Shown here piece by piece: positions 1-12,463 of a stretch of DNA of 64,000 nucleotides. Below the pieces are notes generated by a model, which saw only the letters and a list, made by a program, of their open reading frames with translations, was not told the DNA's origin and searched no databases. A program made the position numbers and the translations under genes. Origin of the DNA: Hypomesus transpacificus. Taxonomy: Eukaryota; Chordata; Actinopteri; Osmeriformes; Osmeridae. Within the stretch, counting starts at the first letter, position 1, and the number at the start of each line of letters is the position of its first letter. The stretch is taken from the NCBI RefSeq assembly GCF_021917145.1, contig NC_061078.1, forward strand, positions 7,763,604-7,827,603, read 5' to 3'.

Positions 1-148
1 ACAGTGAGAATACACACATGCAGAACAACAAGCTGGGGTCTTGGCTAAGTGAAGAATGAACCACATCATACCAGAGGAAAAGTGTATATTTTTTATTATC
101 TGTATTGCATCAGTGCACCTAGCTAATACATTCTCTGTATATCAGCAG
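1..148 (+). other. Intron upstream of pygo1 last exon
   Basis: The first 148 bases read as the tail of an intron. They end in a pyrimidine-containing stretch and a cagcag acceptor at 143-148. An open frame starts earlier, at an ATG at 56, but its first 31 residues resemble nothing in the Pygopus family and look signal-peptide-like only by chance. The 5' exons of pygo1, with the nuclear-localisation segment and start codon, lie left of the window. Confidence 0.75.
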
Positions 149-1384
149 ACTCCCTCCTTCTCCACTCTGACTGAGTATGCTCCGCCCCCAAACCCCAGCA
201 CAGACCACTTAGTGGCAGCCAATCCTTTTGATGACAGCTACTCTCCCTCCTTCAAGCCTCTGTCAGTGGGGAACCAATATTTCAGCCCCTCACAGTACCC
301 TGGCCTGGGGAGCTATGGCCCCCCCAGGACGGCCCCTGTCATGTCTGGAAGGATGGTGTCTCATTACAACGGGCCATACCCAGTGCGGAGCCAGCTGCAC
401 CCGTTCCTCCAGAACCAAGCAGGCTTCAATCGTCCTCCAGGATTCACCTATGGGCACCAGGAAAATCCTACTTTCAGAAACCAGTCTCTGTTCAGCATTA
501 AGTACAACAACATGTCTCTTCCACCCAATCAGCTTGCGCGACCAGGCCTGGGAGACACCATAAACCAAGTGCCTCTGCATTATGTGGTCCACGCTCCTCC
601 TCCAGAACATACGGGTCCCAGTTCGGGCCCTGAGACCCATCCCAGTAGGAATCTTCCACCCAGAACAAACGCAGATTTCTGTCAGGGCCTCACACACCAG
701 GAGAACAGCTTCTCTCTGTCCAACACCACCACACCTAAATCAGAAGTGGGGGATGCGTCCAGCAGAAAGACATCCCAGAACACATCTCCACGGAAACCCA
801 GCCAAGTCTCAGAGGAGGTAAGTTGCAGGGACAGCGATCTCAGGTCCAGGAACAGAGGCTCTTCAGCCAGTCAGGAAGTCAAAGGTCAAAAGCTCAATGG
901 CATCGCCCAGGCAGGTAACCCTGGTAACCCCAGTGACCTTGGTAACGATGCCCCGAAGATGTCTCCTCAGACAGGCCGGACCATGGAGCAAGCCCCTCCA
1001 GAGAAAAACATAGCTGGCTGTGGTGGTGGAAGAGGAATGAGAGGTGATGGAGGCGAGGGAGCAGGTAATGGGAATGGAAGTGGAGGAAGAGCCAAACATA
1101 AGACTGGAATGCATCCCAACAGATCTAGCCTCTCATTAGCAGAACCTGTGTATCCGTGTGGAATCTGCTTGAATGAAGTAAACGATGACCAGGAAGCAAT
1201 CATGTGTGAAGCCTTATGCCAGAAATGGTTCCACAGGGTTTGCACTGGGATGACTGAGACAGCCTACAACCTGCTGACAGCTGAAGCCTGGGCTGTGTGG
1301 GGCTGCGACTCCTGCATGAAGGACAAGGGCGCTCTGCTCCTCAGAACCAAGGAGCACACAGTGCCAGTCAGTACTGAAGGGTAG
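149..1384 (+). CDS. pygo1: Pygopus homolog 1, last coding exon (5' partial)
   Basis: Pygopus is a nuclear Wnt/beta-catenin co-activator that binds BCL9 and methylated histone H3K4 through a C-terminal PHD finger. This exon encodes about 411 residues. It opens with the N-terminal homology domain (LTEYAPPPNP, then LVAANPFDD), continues with a long Pro/Gly/Ser-rich low-complexity middle, and ends in the PHD finger (YPCGICLNEVNDDQ, CQKWFHRVCTGM, WGCDSCM; cysteines and histidine in C4HC3 order). Human PYGO1 carries the same material in its last exon. The neighbours dnaaf4-ccpg1-pigb-rab27a identify it as pygo1 rather than pygo2. The stop is at 1382-1384. The upstream exons are outside the window, so the true start is not visible. 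Confidence 0.9.
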   Translation, partial: TPSFSTLTEYAPPPNPSTDHLVAANPFDDSYSPSFKPLSVGNQYFSPSQYPGLGSYGPPRTAPVMSGRMVSHYNGPYPVRSQLHPFLQNQAGFNRPPGFTYGHQENPTFRNQSLFSIKYNNMSLPPNQLARPGLGDTINQVPLHYVVHAPPPEHTGPSSGPETHPSRNLPPRTNADFCQGLTHQENSFSLSNTTTPKSEVGDASSRKTSQNTSPRKPSQVSEEVSCRDSDLRSRNRGSSASQEVKGQKLNGIAQAGNPGNPSDLGNDAPKMSPQTGRTMEQAPPEKNIAGCGGGRGMRGDGGEGAGNGNGSGGRAKHKTGMHPNRSSLSLAEPVYPCGICLNEVNDDQEAIMCEALCQKWFHRVCTGMTETAYNLLTAEAWAVWGCDSCMKDKGALLLRTKEHTVPVSTEG

Positions 1385-2662
1385 TGCTGCAGGTTTCTGA
1401 CAGTACTGAGGGGTAGGGCTGTAGATGGACTAGGATTTTTACTCTTTGACTTGGCCACTGTTACACATATGTTGTTGGAGATATTGAATATCGACTTTGT
1501 TTTTCTTTCAGCATTTTATATTATTTGGGAAGATGTAGCAATATTGTCCCATGCTTCGGCAAACGCGAACGCTTGATATTTCTCGATACTGTAATCTTTA
1601 TTCCCTTTAATTAGAGGGGTTTTATGTCATGCTTCTATGTCATGTTTTACTCTACTTTTAAGTATTGCAAACTGAAGTATTACAAACTTATGATCCCTTA
1701 CAATCTTTTAGTCGGACCCAGTAATGAAAAGGTCCGTCTAAGCTCGCAGAAAATATAATTTCTGAATTAAAACTGTATTAAACCTGACATTGTCTTTAAA
1801 ATGTATATCTGAGGTACTTTTATCCTTGCACATGTAACTTTATTCGTTGACTAGAAATGTTGGATTACGGCATAACTGCTGTTATTGAATGTATTTGGGG
1901 CATTGATGAAGTTATTATCCAGATACAGTTTATTCAAATGAATATGCATAAAGAGAATATTTTTAACGAAGGTTTTTACATTATGTGCACTTTGCTTCAT
2001 ATTTCATTATTGTGTGAACAAGTTTATTTTTCAAATATTTCAGATTGTTGGACCTATATTCCCTTATTGGAAATACATGATTGATGCTGAAATGACAAGT
2101 TTTTTGTATTGCAAGTCAAATCATTTTGGAATTGTTTTAAAATCAAGTTTCTTTTTTCTTAGGCCTACCTACTTTTTGAGGTAAATGGAAATATCGGTTG
2201 GCCTATTTTTCAAGTACAGCTCATGGTTATTTTTTTCTGTGTCTACTGTTAGTATATCCAAAATTGTAATTTGGTGAATTGTTGATCAAATAAATGTTTC
2301 TAAATTGGAGTTGGGGTATTAAACATAAATTGCATTAATGGGCTAGCCTACATGTTTCAAATATTTGCAAAGTTATTTCAGATGGAGTCAGTTTGTATCG
2401 AAACCATCCTAGAATGTCCCATTGTGAACTTAACCTCTCAATACGTTTATATAAAAAATTAAAATAAACGACTTATGCTCTAATTAGAGCATATTTGATT
2501 TCATTATTTTAGTTATACATAAACATAGTTAAGTCAACTTTAGCGCCAAAACTATCCCATAGCAACCGACTTTGTGTTGTAGTTACTAAACATTTCTGTC
2601 TGTCTGCCAGTGGTCCTGTAATCAGAGCTAGATTGCTACCAAGCTAATGTTTACTTATTAAA
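1385..2662. other. pygo1 3' UTR and intergenic AT-rich spacer
   Basis: This AT-rich stretch has no credible coding exon. Candidate plus-strand polyadenylation signals include an aataaa near 2288 (caaataaatg) and another near 2463. The last 100 bases before 2663 should hold the dnaaf4 promoter and 5' UTR, with no TATA box visible. The short open frames here have no recognisable content. Confidence 0.6.
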
Positions 2663-4868
2663 ATGCCTTTAGTCGTCACAGACCACACATGGACACAGAC
2701 AGAATCGATGGTGTACATAAATGTACCACTAAAAGGAGTGAAGGCTGGGAAAGTAGACATATTTTCCACTGACGAATACCTAAAGGTAAGCTTGGTAAGC
2801 TATAGCCAGCTAGCTGTAGTGCTAACTTCTGGAAGTAACTGGCTGATAAATTAAATACCTGTATTTGCAGGTGCATTTTCCCCCGTTTCTGTTCGAAGCC
2901 TTCCTCTGTGAGCCTATAAATGACGACAAAAGCTCAGCCAAAATTGGAAATGGAGTTGCAGTTTTCACTTTGCAGAAGAAAACTGACAGATTGTGGGAGA
3001 ACCTCACCAGGGACAATTGTAAGCAATACAGGCAAATCCAGACATTTAATGACAATAATTATGATTAAAGGCTACTATTTCTCCACATAGCACACCATGT
3101 CTGAGCATATATGTTTTTTTGTGTGTGTGTCTTTGTGCAAGATGACAAACATAAATTGAGGGCGATCAGGGAAAAGGCACAGTTGAAAGTTCAAGAAAAA
3201 CTGGCTTCTGATTCTAAAGCGAAGGCTATAAAAACACAAGAGGAAAGAAAGTATGCTTTGGAGACCATGATGAGGGTGAGTCATTTACATCACTTCTTAT
3301 ATCACATACTTTGTTACAGCATTTAGTGACTTTATCCAGAAGAGCATGTTGTTTGATACTTCTTTATTCAGCTTGAGGAAGAGGAAAGGGCTGGGATCCA
3401 GAAAATGAAAGATGATGAACGTGAGAAGGCCACAGCAGAGCTAGAAGCATGGAAACAGAAACACAAGCAAAAAGCTGTGGAGGAAACCAGTTTTAAACTT
3501 TTAAAAGCAAACGAAACAGAAATTAACAGACGGACCACTGCAGGAAAGGTACAGGTCAAGAAAGGTAAATTAAACATTCCAAGGGTATCATCACATTATA
3601 CCATCAGCAGACAATGTTTATGTGAGATCATGTTCACATTTTCTCTCATATAGATCGGAAAGACACTTATCAAACAAACAAGAAATTTGAAATGGATCTA
3701 CCTGCCCCAAGAACCACAGGCAACATCAAAATCACCTTCACCCCTCGAGTATTCCCTACCGCTCTGAGGGAATCAAGAGTTCCAGAAGAGGAACAGGTAC
3801 AATAGCTTTTACAATAGATTCTATTTTCTATTTTTTTGTTTCATTGGAATTTGGCCAACAGGACAGTTTTTCCCATGTTATTGTATCTATTGACATGTGT
3901 TTTGAGAGTAGTGGCTACAGAAGCAGGCTGAGGCCAGGCGGGCGCTCAGCGGCGACCTGGCAGATCTGAGGGATCTGACGGACGAGGAGAAGAACCCTGA
4001 CTGGCTTAAGGAGAAAGGAGAGTAAGTAGTGTACTCTGCTAACAAAGCAAATCTTTAAATCCTCAACACCTTTTTCTTAACCGAGAAACCTCTTTGTTTT
4101 TCTAGCAAATTATTTGCTACTGGAAACTACCAGGCTGCAGTCAATGCCTACAACCTCGCCATCCAGCTAAACCCCAGGATCCCTGCCTTGTTCTCCAATC
4201 GAGCTGCTTGCCACCTGAAGCTAAGAAACCTGCACAAAGCAATTGAGGACTCATCTCGGGTCAATACTTATATATTGTACATCTTCCAAATTGAGTGGAC
4301 TAAATATAATTTAAAAAACATTTCATACAGTAAATTATTATTTGTATTATTTAGTACATATTTGGGTTATATTGAGGCACATTTTCCTAGAAACATTGTG
4401 TGATGCATCCCCTCCACACTCACTCTGCAGGCTCTTGATCTGCTGACGCCCCCAGTGGAGGACAACGCAGCCGCCAGGCTGAAGGCCCACGTCAGACGGG
4501 GTACAGCCTTCTGTGAACTGCAGCTGTATACAGAAGGTCTGTTGCATCATTTCCTGTCTCGTGAATACTGCATTCTCTTTCTAAACTCCTAGCATTGGCT
4601 TTAGACATCACTGAACACGAACACACTATGGTAAAATAGACTGAATTGACATCATAAATAGCTCAACACTTTACTGACCTCTATTGGTGAAAGAAAATTT
4701 CAGAAAATGTAACAGTCCATTTGAACTGCTTCCCAGTTTATTTTCTCTTCAACTCCTCATGCAGGTCTTCTGGATTACCAGGCTGCTTTGAAGATCCACC
4801 CTAACAATGAAGCTCTTTTAGCAGATACACATAAGATCAGACAGGTTATTCAAGGTACTGCCCTCTAA
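2663..4868 (+). CDS. dnaaf4: Dynein axonemal assembly factor 4 (DYX1C1)
   Basis: DNAAF4 is a cytoplasmic co-chaperone that binds HSP90/HSP70 and pre-assembles dynein arms of motile cilia. Nine exons read in frame: 2663-2785, 2871-3018, 3142-3275, 3372-3564, 3654-3796, 3912-4021, 4106-4259, 4431-4536, 4765-4868. They give 404 aa (human 420). Residues about 3-87 form the CS/p23-like domain ([10 protein letters not shown] start, FEAFLCEPI). A charged coiled coil follows to about residue 190, then the conserved [13 protein letters not shown] segment. Three TPR repeats start near residue 277 ([35 protein letters not shown]). All introns are GT-AG; two donors are weak (gtcaat after 4259, gtctgt after 4536). 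The start is fixed by the family N-terminus MPL. pierce2, another ciliary gene, converges on its 3' end. Confidence 0.95.
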
Positions 4869-5187
4869 ACTGAGTAGAGAAACCCACACATCTGCATTTG
4901 TGTATAACCACAGACATGTGTGTGTATTGTTGGAAATGTTCATTGTATTTTATATCTAGATACAAGTTGAAATATGTATTGTGGTATAATAAAATTATGA
5001 TACATAATAATGGAATTATTATTATTTTCAGTTATATAGTATTAAGAGAAAATACAGCACAAATAAGATGGTCTGCTTTTACTTTTTAATACTATGCCAC
5101 CAAGTATTATTCATGGGTGAAAAGTCACACGTCTTAATAACATCACTACAACAGTAACATCAGATAATGTGCTGCAAAAGAAGGCAG
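4869..5187. other. Shared 3' region between dnaaf4 and pierce2
   Basis: This is a 319-bp tail-to-tail interval. It contains a plus-strand aataaa near 4988 that could terminate dnaaf4. It is otherwise AT-rich with no coding sign. Confidence 0.5.
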
Positions 5188-5490
5188 TCACACTCGGCTT
5201 TTGTCCAAACTTGTATTGAAGGAGTTGTCCCGGTACGTGCCACATTTACCAAGTTCCCTTGAGAATCTCTGAGACATAGGATGGTAGGTGCAGGGTGATG
5301 TTTCAAAGGTCGGAGGAATTACACCATAATCATTCGAAGTGGTCTTGTAAAGGGGGCTTTGAGGTTTTGCCCATGGCACACAAGGCATTTCTGTTGTCCC
5401 TGGGCTCATCATACACGAGAAGACGGGGTTTCCTGGATTTGCTGGTGCCAGGTTTCGTTGCTGCTGCTGTTGTCCATCGGAGGCTGACAT
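5188..5490 (-). CDS. pierce2: Piercer of microtubule wall 2 (C15orf65 homolog)
   Basis: PIERCE proteins are microtubule inner proteins of motile-cilia doublets that help dock outer dynein arms. One exon encodes 100 aa from the ATG at 5490. It shows the family signatures [20 protein letters not shown] and the C-terminal block [26 protein letters not shown] polyglutamine run of five follows the start. The exon begins at a tatttcag acceptor (first base 5512), so the ATG at 5490 is the first in that exon and gives an MS- start like the human protein. A likely upstream non-coding exon ends at 5711 (donor gtaacc). It holds a short out-of-frame ATG that could act as a uORF. In human the gene also lies between DNAAF4 and CCPG1. 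Confidence 0.85.
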   Translation of the reverse strand: MSASDGQQQQQRNLAPANPGNPVFSCMMSPGTTEMPCVPWAKPQSPLYKTTSNDYGVIPPTFETSPCTYHPMSQRFSRELGKCGTYRDNSFNTSLDKSRV

Positions 5491-7004
5491 CTCTCCGGCT
5501 GATGCAGTTCCCCTGAAATACAAAGTCGTCGTCAATACTTCCTAATTAATATTAAAGTGAATTAATTCCCCACACATTATTTGTAATATTGCTGACAGAC
5601 AATATGTTAAATATCTAGCTACCTTGCTAGATGTTACACTGGGATATAAGAACCTAGGAAAGAAGTTAGCTAGCTCTACACTAGACTGACTTGATCTTTG
5701 TTTTGGTTACCTTAGCGACCGTCATGGCAACGAATTTGGTGCCCTAAAAGCCAGTTGTTAACATTTGACATGTCTGATCAAATAGTGGTGTTCAGAGCCA
5801 TTGAAAAAACGCTTTCATTGTTCTGGTGATGTTGTGTTATGTTTTACATGTACATGTATTGCAATACCTAGAATGATTGTAATCTATCATCATCGATTTC
5901 AAGACATGCTCTACTTTTCTAGAAGTGACGTTCCTTGCTAGTCTACTTGCCCTTTTACTTTTCCATTAGGCACCCCTGGTACCTTGTACCAGACTTTTCT
6001 TTTGGTATGACCGGTATAACCTCCGTCGATGGTCCAAGCCAGAGCCAGAGAGTAAACAACATTTCTCTTTATTTCAGTGAAACGTCATGATTTTGCGCAC
6101 GCGGAAGGAAGGGGGAACAGGGCAGGGAAACTGAATTATTCGGAACACCGGAAGTCAAAACTCGCGCCTCCCGTTAGTGGTGTGGTTTGTTGTTGTTGTT
6201 ACTAGCTAGTTACAAGCCACGGAAGGAGGGCGGCCCTTTAACTGGAGTATCAAACAGTTGCTTACTTTAGTGATTCCTAATTTCTGACTTGGAAATCGAA
6301 GAGCATACCTGGTAATTATATTAACGAACAGAAGATGCTGTTAGTTTCGAAGTAAATAATTATTTTGACTTGCCAGGAAGGAGTCTATCTAACAATCCTG
6401 TGGAGCCATCTTTTGCTAAATATTAGCATGTCCTTTTTTGATCGAGTGTAGAGTATTTTATCTTAGGTAACTGGCTGGCTGACATCATGTCACAATCGTT
6501 TTTCTATTACAGTAGGGTAGATGCATGACAACCACCGGGCAAAGACGGTCTGGCTAGTACTGCTATGATCGAGAACATCATCGTTCTGTCTCTGCAGCCA
6601 GGGAGAGACTATTGAGCGTAGTGTATGTCGGTCGTTACGGTACACAGTCTGCAAGACTAAGCGAGGGTGTAGGCCTGTTTTTGCTACATTGCAAACTGTC
6701 AAGTGGAATCTTTAGAGATTGTCTCCATCTTAGAACATATGTTGGTCTCAATTTTAACTAGAACACGTAGACAGTACCGTCAGTCCATGTAAATTATCCT
6801 GATGGGTCAACATAACATTTCCAAGTGAACACTTGAGATGGGTCTATACTGAGAAGTACTGTTGACTGTCTTATCTCAGATATCTTCTAAAACATTAACA
6901 GATCCATTTGGTAATGATAAATTATGAATTCAAATGTTAGTGTCATGCTCATTTGTAAACTGTTTCAGAACAACAAAGCCCCTTTGCACCCTGCTGGCAG
7001 GAGG
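5491..7004. other. Divergent promoter interval pierce2 / ccpg1
   Basis: pierce2 is transcribed leftward and ccpg1 rightward from this interval. The pierce2 5' UTR exon probably ends at 5711 (minus-strand gtaacc). The ccpg1 first coding exon starts at the acceptor tgtttcag, with exon from 6969. A non-coding ccpg1 exon and promoter must lie between. The most GC-rich stretch, with CpGs and ctggagt-type sequence, is about 6040-6250. No other gene is seen. Confidence 0.5.
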
Positions 7005-10000
7005 ATGTCGGAGAGCTCCAGTGATACCGAGTCCTCCTGCGGTTGGACTATCATTAGTAATGAGGTGAGACGTTGTTTGGTACCTACCTGTCTTTTATTG
7101 AGTCTCCATCACCCTGTGTGGCTCTATTAGGATCCTATACTCAGACCTATGAATGTTCATAATGTACTCACAGACATAAGAAATAATACAGACATCTAAA
7201 GTAGTTAGAAACTATCCCGAGACAGAGTTAAAGACTGTGTTGTGTTTACAAGGGTTCAGATATAGAGACCCTGGGAACAGAGAATGGGCTGGAATGCGTG
7301 AAGGATCTCCCAGAATGCATAGCAGTGCAACAGGACCAGCATGCTTCTTTCTCTGGTAGGAGGAAGTACCACAAGCCCCAGTATAGCTGTAGGGTGCTGT
7401 CCACAGTTCAAGTTATATATATGTTGAAATAACAACATATTTAAATGTCAAATATTTCAGAATTGCAATGTTAAAAAGTTTTCCATGTTTTTCAGCCGAA
7501 GGATCTGACAATAGACCTGAGTCATCACATGATGCCACCCCGAAGGAAGAAATCTTAGATGAGACTCTGAGTGCCTCTGAGGTTAGAGGAGAAAACAACA
7601 AACACATTTCAGCTGTTGCTTGTGTCTGAATCCCCATGCTGCCATTTTACCACTGTCCCCATGCCAACCATCTGGACCATATCTCCGGCAGGTTGTGGGT
7701 GAGGTGGCGGGGGATGAGCATGTGACCCTGTGCTCCTCCAGCGACCACTCAGACATTGTGACTCTTGGGGACATGAGGGAGGCAGAACTGGGCCCCTGGG
7801 AGGAGCAGGCTGAGTTGGAGGAGGAAAAGGAGGCCACTGGCGGGGAGGACTCTTACCTGGGGACCTCCTCCAGCAGCCAGTACACCTTCAGCACAGCAGA
7901 GACTGGTAAGGAAGCACTACACAGCCCAGCACGTACACCACCTCAGCACAAAGAATAAAACAAACATCAACCACTTCCTCCTTCCCCTCCCTGCTCCTAA
8001 AGCAGGCCTAGTGCTCAGCTCCTGGAAGCTTCCACAGACTCTCTGGGACTTGGGCTGCCATCTGAAAGGCCAGCTGTCTGGCAGCAGCTCCCTCTCAGGT
8101 TGTCTCATCCAGAGTGATAGTGTGAATATGATAGCGTGCTTGCCTTGCTCAGTACAGCGCAGGCCGAGCCCAGATAAGCTGCTCTCAGTTGAGGATGTAA
8201 ACAAGTTTGGCCTCTTTTGCAAGCGGCTGTTAATATGTAGAACAAAATGCTTGTGTGGTATTTCAGCTTGCTGCGTGTGGTGTGTGTTTGTCTTAAACAG
8301 CTTGTAATCCTCTAGAAGCTAGTCTCTGGTTTGCCCTGCTAGTGGAGGAACAACCAGAGGACATGCCTCCTTACTGTATTTGTTGATTCTATTACAAAAC
8401 AGATTTTTCAATCAGTCTCATTTGATTGAATATAATGAGCAGATTGAAAAATATTTAAAAACTGACCGTCTTAAGGAAGCTTGGAAATCCCTATGTTTAT
8501 GTTCAAGTTTAACCCTTTTGGGAAAGTGTAAGCACCATTAAAACTGTTAGCATCACTGAACATGATAAACCTTTCAACAACAGATATTTAATCCGAAGGG
8601 TTTTGGTTTGCAAACCAGGAAAACATGTTCAACCTGCTTTGGCAATGTTTTTTGCACTTAGACTGATGGCTTAAAACTTCCCCCACAGTTTTACTACTGA
8701 ATAGTATTATTACTAATAAACATGGGTATGTGTGTGTGTGTGTGCAGTGTTTCCAGTAGAGCACCCTACAGCAGGAGACTCCAGCAGCAGTGAGGACGAG
8801 GCTGTGGATCAGGTGACCCCCCTGGTGAGGAGGCGCAGGGTGAGGAGGAGCACCACCAGCTCCACAGCTGAGCCAGAGGAGGAGCAGGAGTCTGGCCACA
8901 GTGACAGAGAGGACGTTCCTGACATGCACCAAGAGGAGCTGCAGGAGCCACTGGTTACTCCTGCTCCGGGTCATGTCAGCGGCACCCTCAACAAGTGCAT
9001 CCTGTTGGCCCTTGTCATCGCCATCAGTATGGGCTTCGGACACTTCTATGGTAAGGTGCTGGTGGGGGAAATAAAATGGCGATCAGGATATTTTATTATT
9101 GTTTTCACCTCTTCCTGTTGATCTAATCTGCTGATTGTGTTCCTCAGGCCAGTTTGAAGGTACTGTATGCACTGACAGACGGTATTTGTCAACCTGTTTG
9201 GCCAGTTTACTTTTGTGTTTTGAATAGCATGACCTGTGTGGTGATGCAAATTTGGGCATGTGCTACCGCTGCCATGGTGTTGAATGTTTAGTACATACTC
9301 TAGGTATAGTGGGATGAAAAAAATGTGAATTGACCCCACCCCTATTAGAGTGTATATGAGTGGACAAACACCATACTGTGTCCAGACTGTGGTTTTCGTA
9401 TTTGAGGTACTCGCCTCTTTGTGGTTTGTGTTTGCGTGTCATTACTTTCACACCGCAATCTCGGGAGTTCCAAACATGTATCCCTAAAATTTGGGAAACA
9501 TATTCTGGAATCAGAGGGGCCTTTCCCCAATCTCCCAAATGATGCTCAGTTATACCATGTTGGTGAGTCATACCAGGTTGTGTTGAAATGTGTGAAGTGA
9601 GGGTGAAGCTAATTGGGTCTGCATGGGCAGTCATATGGGAACCCACATGACAAACATACTCATCTCACTACTGCACATGTGTCCTGTACTGTATATGTGC
9701 TATAATGATGGACACCATGGCCAGATCTTAGATCCATGCTAACTGAAAGTTTTGAATGTCCCAACCAGGCACGGTGCAGACTCAGGAGAGGCAGAAGATA
9801 GTGGAGAAGATCAGGGAGGGGGGTCTTGGCGATCCCAGAGTTCTGCCTCCACAGTGTTCCAGAGGACAGCCAACTGTCATCAAGGTCTGTGAAGAGCTCT
9901 TTCATGACTCAACAACACTAACTAACACACTCTACAGATATAACTTCTATTATTTATTTTGCCTATTTAATCTATTTTCCTTTCTTGGTTTTGGTGAACT

Positions 10001-12463
10001 TTGTTCCAGCTGTAGCTTTGTCCTCCTGTGTTTGACTGAAATTGTATAAGTGATGGAGCTTTTGTTTGATTTGTGTCTGTATATCAAACATGCAGCAAAG
10101 ATCAAAAATGTATTTCACTCTTCCTTTTCTCCATAAAAATTAAATCATGATTTGATCAAGAATATGCTTGTGCAGGTAATGAGGTGCACTGTTGTTCAAC
10201 CTAGGAGTCAGCTTGAAACTAAACCACAACCACCGGGTCAGGTTTACTTTAATGACAACCAGGAAGTGGTGAGGTGTTTTGTGGCCGCGTGTCAGCTGAC
10301 CTCAGGAGGCCTGGCCGGTCAAAGCTTCAGGCTAAGGTGTCAGGGGGTTGTCTCACGTTGGTGCTGCTGTTTCCACACGTTTAGGAAGTGGTTGAAAATC
10401 TGAGAGGACACCTACAGAAGGACACGGTGCAGAGCCTCACACACATTATGGATGAAATTACTAAAGAGAACCAGGAGTTAAGATTGAAACAGGCCAAGCT
10501 ACAGGTAACATGCACACCCGTCCCTGCCGCTCTCCTTAAGATGATCAGATGAGGCTGGACTATACATTTAACTAGTCAGACGCTGCAACAAAATTCACCA
10601 TCAGATTATTTGTGTTTTTATTTATTTAATAGATGTTGTGTTTCATCTAAGCTCTTAACCGATGACTGATAGAAACACTTTTGTTTTGTTGCATCTCACC
10701 TTATCTCAAGGTGTGTCAGCCACACGAGGAATCTGTTAAAAGCCACCCAGTTGATAATGCTTGCTCCGACCATCTGTTTCCCCCCCTCCACCCCTTCTAG
10801 TCCCAGAAAGATGAGCTGGCATTGCAGCTGAAGCAGACTGCAATGGAGAGGACTAAGACTGAGTCCCAGCAGAAGCACCTGGCGGTGGAGAACCAGCTGC
10901 TGAAAAGCTCTCTGGAGCGAGAAGAGGAGTCCCTGTCCGCCCTGCAGGAGGAGCTGAGGAGCCTGCGCTCACAAATCCGGGGCCTAGAGGAGCGGGGTGC
11001 TGGAGCCGACTCCATCCTGTCCGAGAACCAGCGCCTGAAGGAGCACCTGGAGGAAGAGAAGCAGCGTGTGCTTAGCGTGCTGGGCCAGAGGGAGACCCTG
11101 ATGGCCGAAGCCCACACCCTGAGGAAAGAGCTAGACAAGGAGCGTCGTGTGACGGAGCAGCTGAGGGCGGAGCTGGACCTGCTGAGCAGTGCTGCGGAGG
11201 GGGTGGGGGGGGACCCGGAGACCGAGGAGCTGCAGGCCCGTCTGGCAGAACTGGAGAAGAAGCTGAGCTTTGAGCAGCAGCGCTCAGACCTGTGGGAGAG
11301 GCTGTATGTAGAGACTAAAGAGGACAAGGCCACGGGGGACAAGCAGGCCAAGGTGAAGAAGCCCAAAGAAGGCGTGATTGGGAAGGTGAAGGAGACGTTT
11401 GATGCGGTGAAGAACTCCACCAAGGAGTTTGTGCACCATCACAAAGAGCAGATAAAGAAAGCCAAAGAGGCCGTGAAGGAGAACCTGAGGAAGTTTTCTG
11501 ATTCTGTCAAATCGACCTTCCGCCACTTCAAGGACTCGGCCACGCGCATCATGGACAAAACCCAGCGGCCTCATGACAGGAGGTTTCACGAGAGGAAGGA
11601 TGCGAGGACAGAGAAGCAGCAGCAGGATCAGCAGCAGCAGGAGGAGCACAAGCGCTCGGAGGGAGATTCCTGGCAGCACCGGGCCCACAAGCCCCTGCAT
11701 AGACACCCTCGTAAATCTACAGAGGACTCCTTCCAGGCTAACCGTAACACCCGCAAGTTTGGGGGCAAGGTCCAGGAGGAGCCTGACCAGGACAGCCAGA
11801 GAAGTGGGCCCAAAGGCTGTTCGGGAGTTTTTGACTGTGCCTACCAGGAGTCCATGAGCCTCTTCAACAAAGCCATGGACCCCATCAGAGCAGACGAGTT
11901 CAACCAGCTCCTTCACAGCTACCTCCAGCAGGAGGTTGACCACTTCCACCACTGGACGGAGCTGGAGAGCTTCATCAATAAGTACTTCCACAACGGTGTG
12001 TTCATCCACGACCAGATGTTGTTCACTGACTTTGTAAGTGGTGTGGAGGACTACCTGGAAGACATGCAGGAGTACCACGGCCACGACGATGACACCTTCG
12101 AAGATCTGGATGAGTACATCTACAAGCACTTCTTTGGAGATACCTACTCACAGCGCTATGGGCCCAGGTGAGCTGCTGTTCTGACCCCAGGTCATGTGTG
12201 TTATATGTGCTGTGTTTGAACAAAGCTGAAGGACTGTAGTGAGGTGAATAAAGTTTCTGTTTCTGAGCAGCAGGCCCTTTGAGGGGCCGGACCCACCCAG
12301 GAAGGAGCAGCACAGGTCCAATCAGCAGCAGCGTAAGCAGCAGAGGTCTCGCCCCCGGCCACAGAGAGACAGGAAGTGGAGCAGAAGTGGACAGAACACA
12401 GACAGACACATGACTGATGTCAAAATTGAGCTGGGTCCCATGCCTTTTGATCCAAAATATTGA
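7005..12463 (+). CDS. ccpg1: Cell cycle progression protein 1 (ER-phagy receptor)
   Basis: CCPG1 is a single-pass ER membrane autophagy receptor that binds ATG8 proteins and FIP200. Nine coding exons (7005-7064, 7253-7355, 7496-7581, 7692-7905, 8748-9050, 9769-9884, 10385-10504, 10801-12167, 12271-12463) close in frame to 853 aa. The LIR is present as W14-T-I-I17 (CGWTII). Two FIP200-binding-like motifs are SDIETL near residue 22 and SDIVTL in exon 4. The transmembrane helix is at about residues 236-253 ([19 protein letters not shown]). A long luminal coiled coil follows ([15 protein letters not shown]), then the conserved [14 protein letters not shown] and [15 protein letters not shown] segments and a C-terminal domain (KACSGVFDC-type, [12 protein letters not shown]). 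The exon 9 acceptor is cagcag, so it may start at 12271 or 12274 with no frame change. A GT microsatellite directly precedes exon 5. Confidence 0.95.

Noticed and set aside
56-148. Signal-peptide-like start MNHIIPEEKCIFF in the pygo1 frame
   Set aside because: The sequence before 149 is intronic with a cagcag acceptor; Pygopus is nuclear and its true start is in upstream exons.
10797-12129. Minus-strand open frames of 208 and 281 codons across ccpg1 exon 8
   Set aside because: They are shadows of the long, Glu/Lys-rich ccpg1 exon; leucine-rich antisense translation has no family resemblance.
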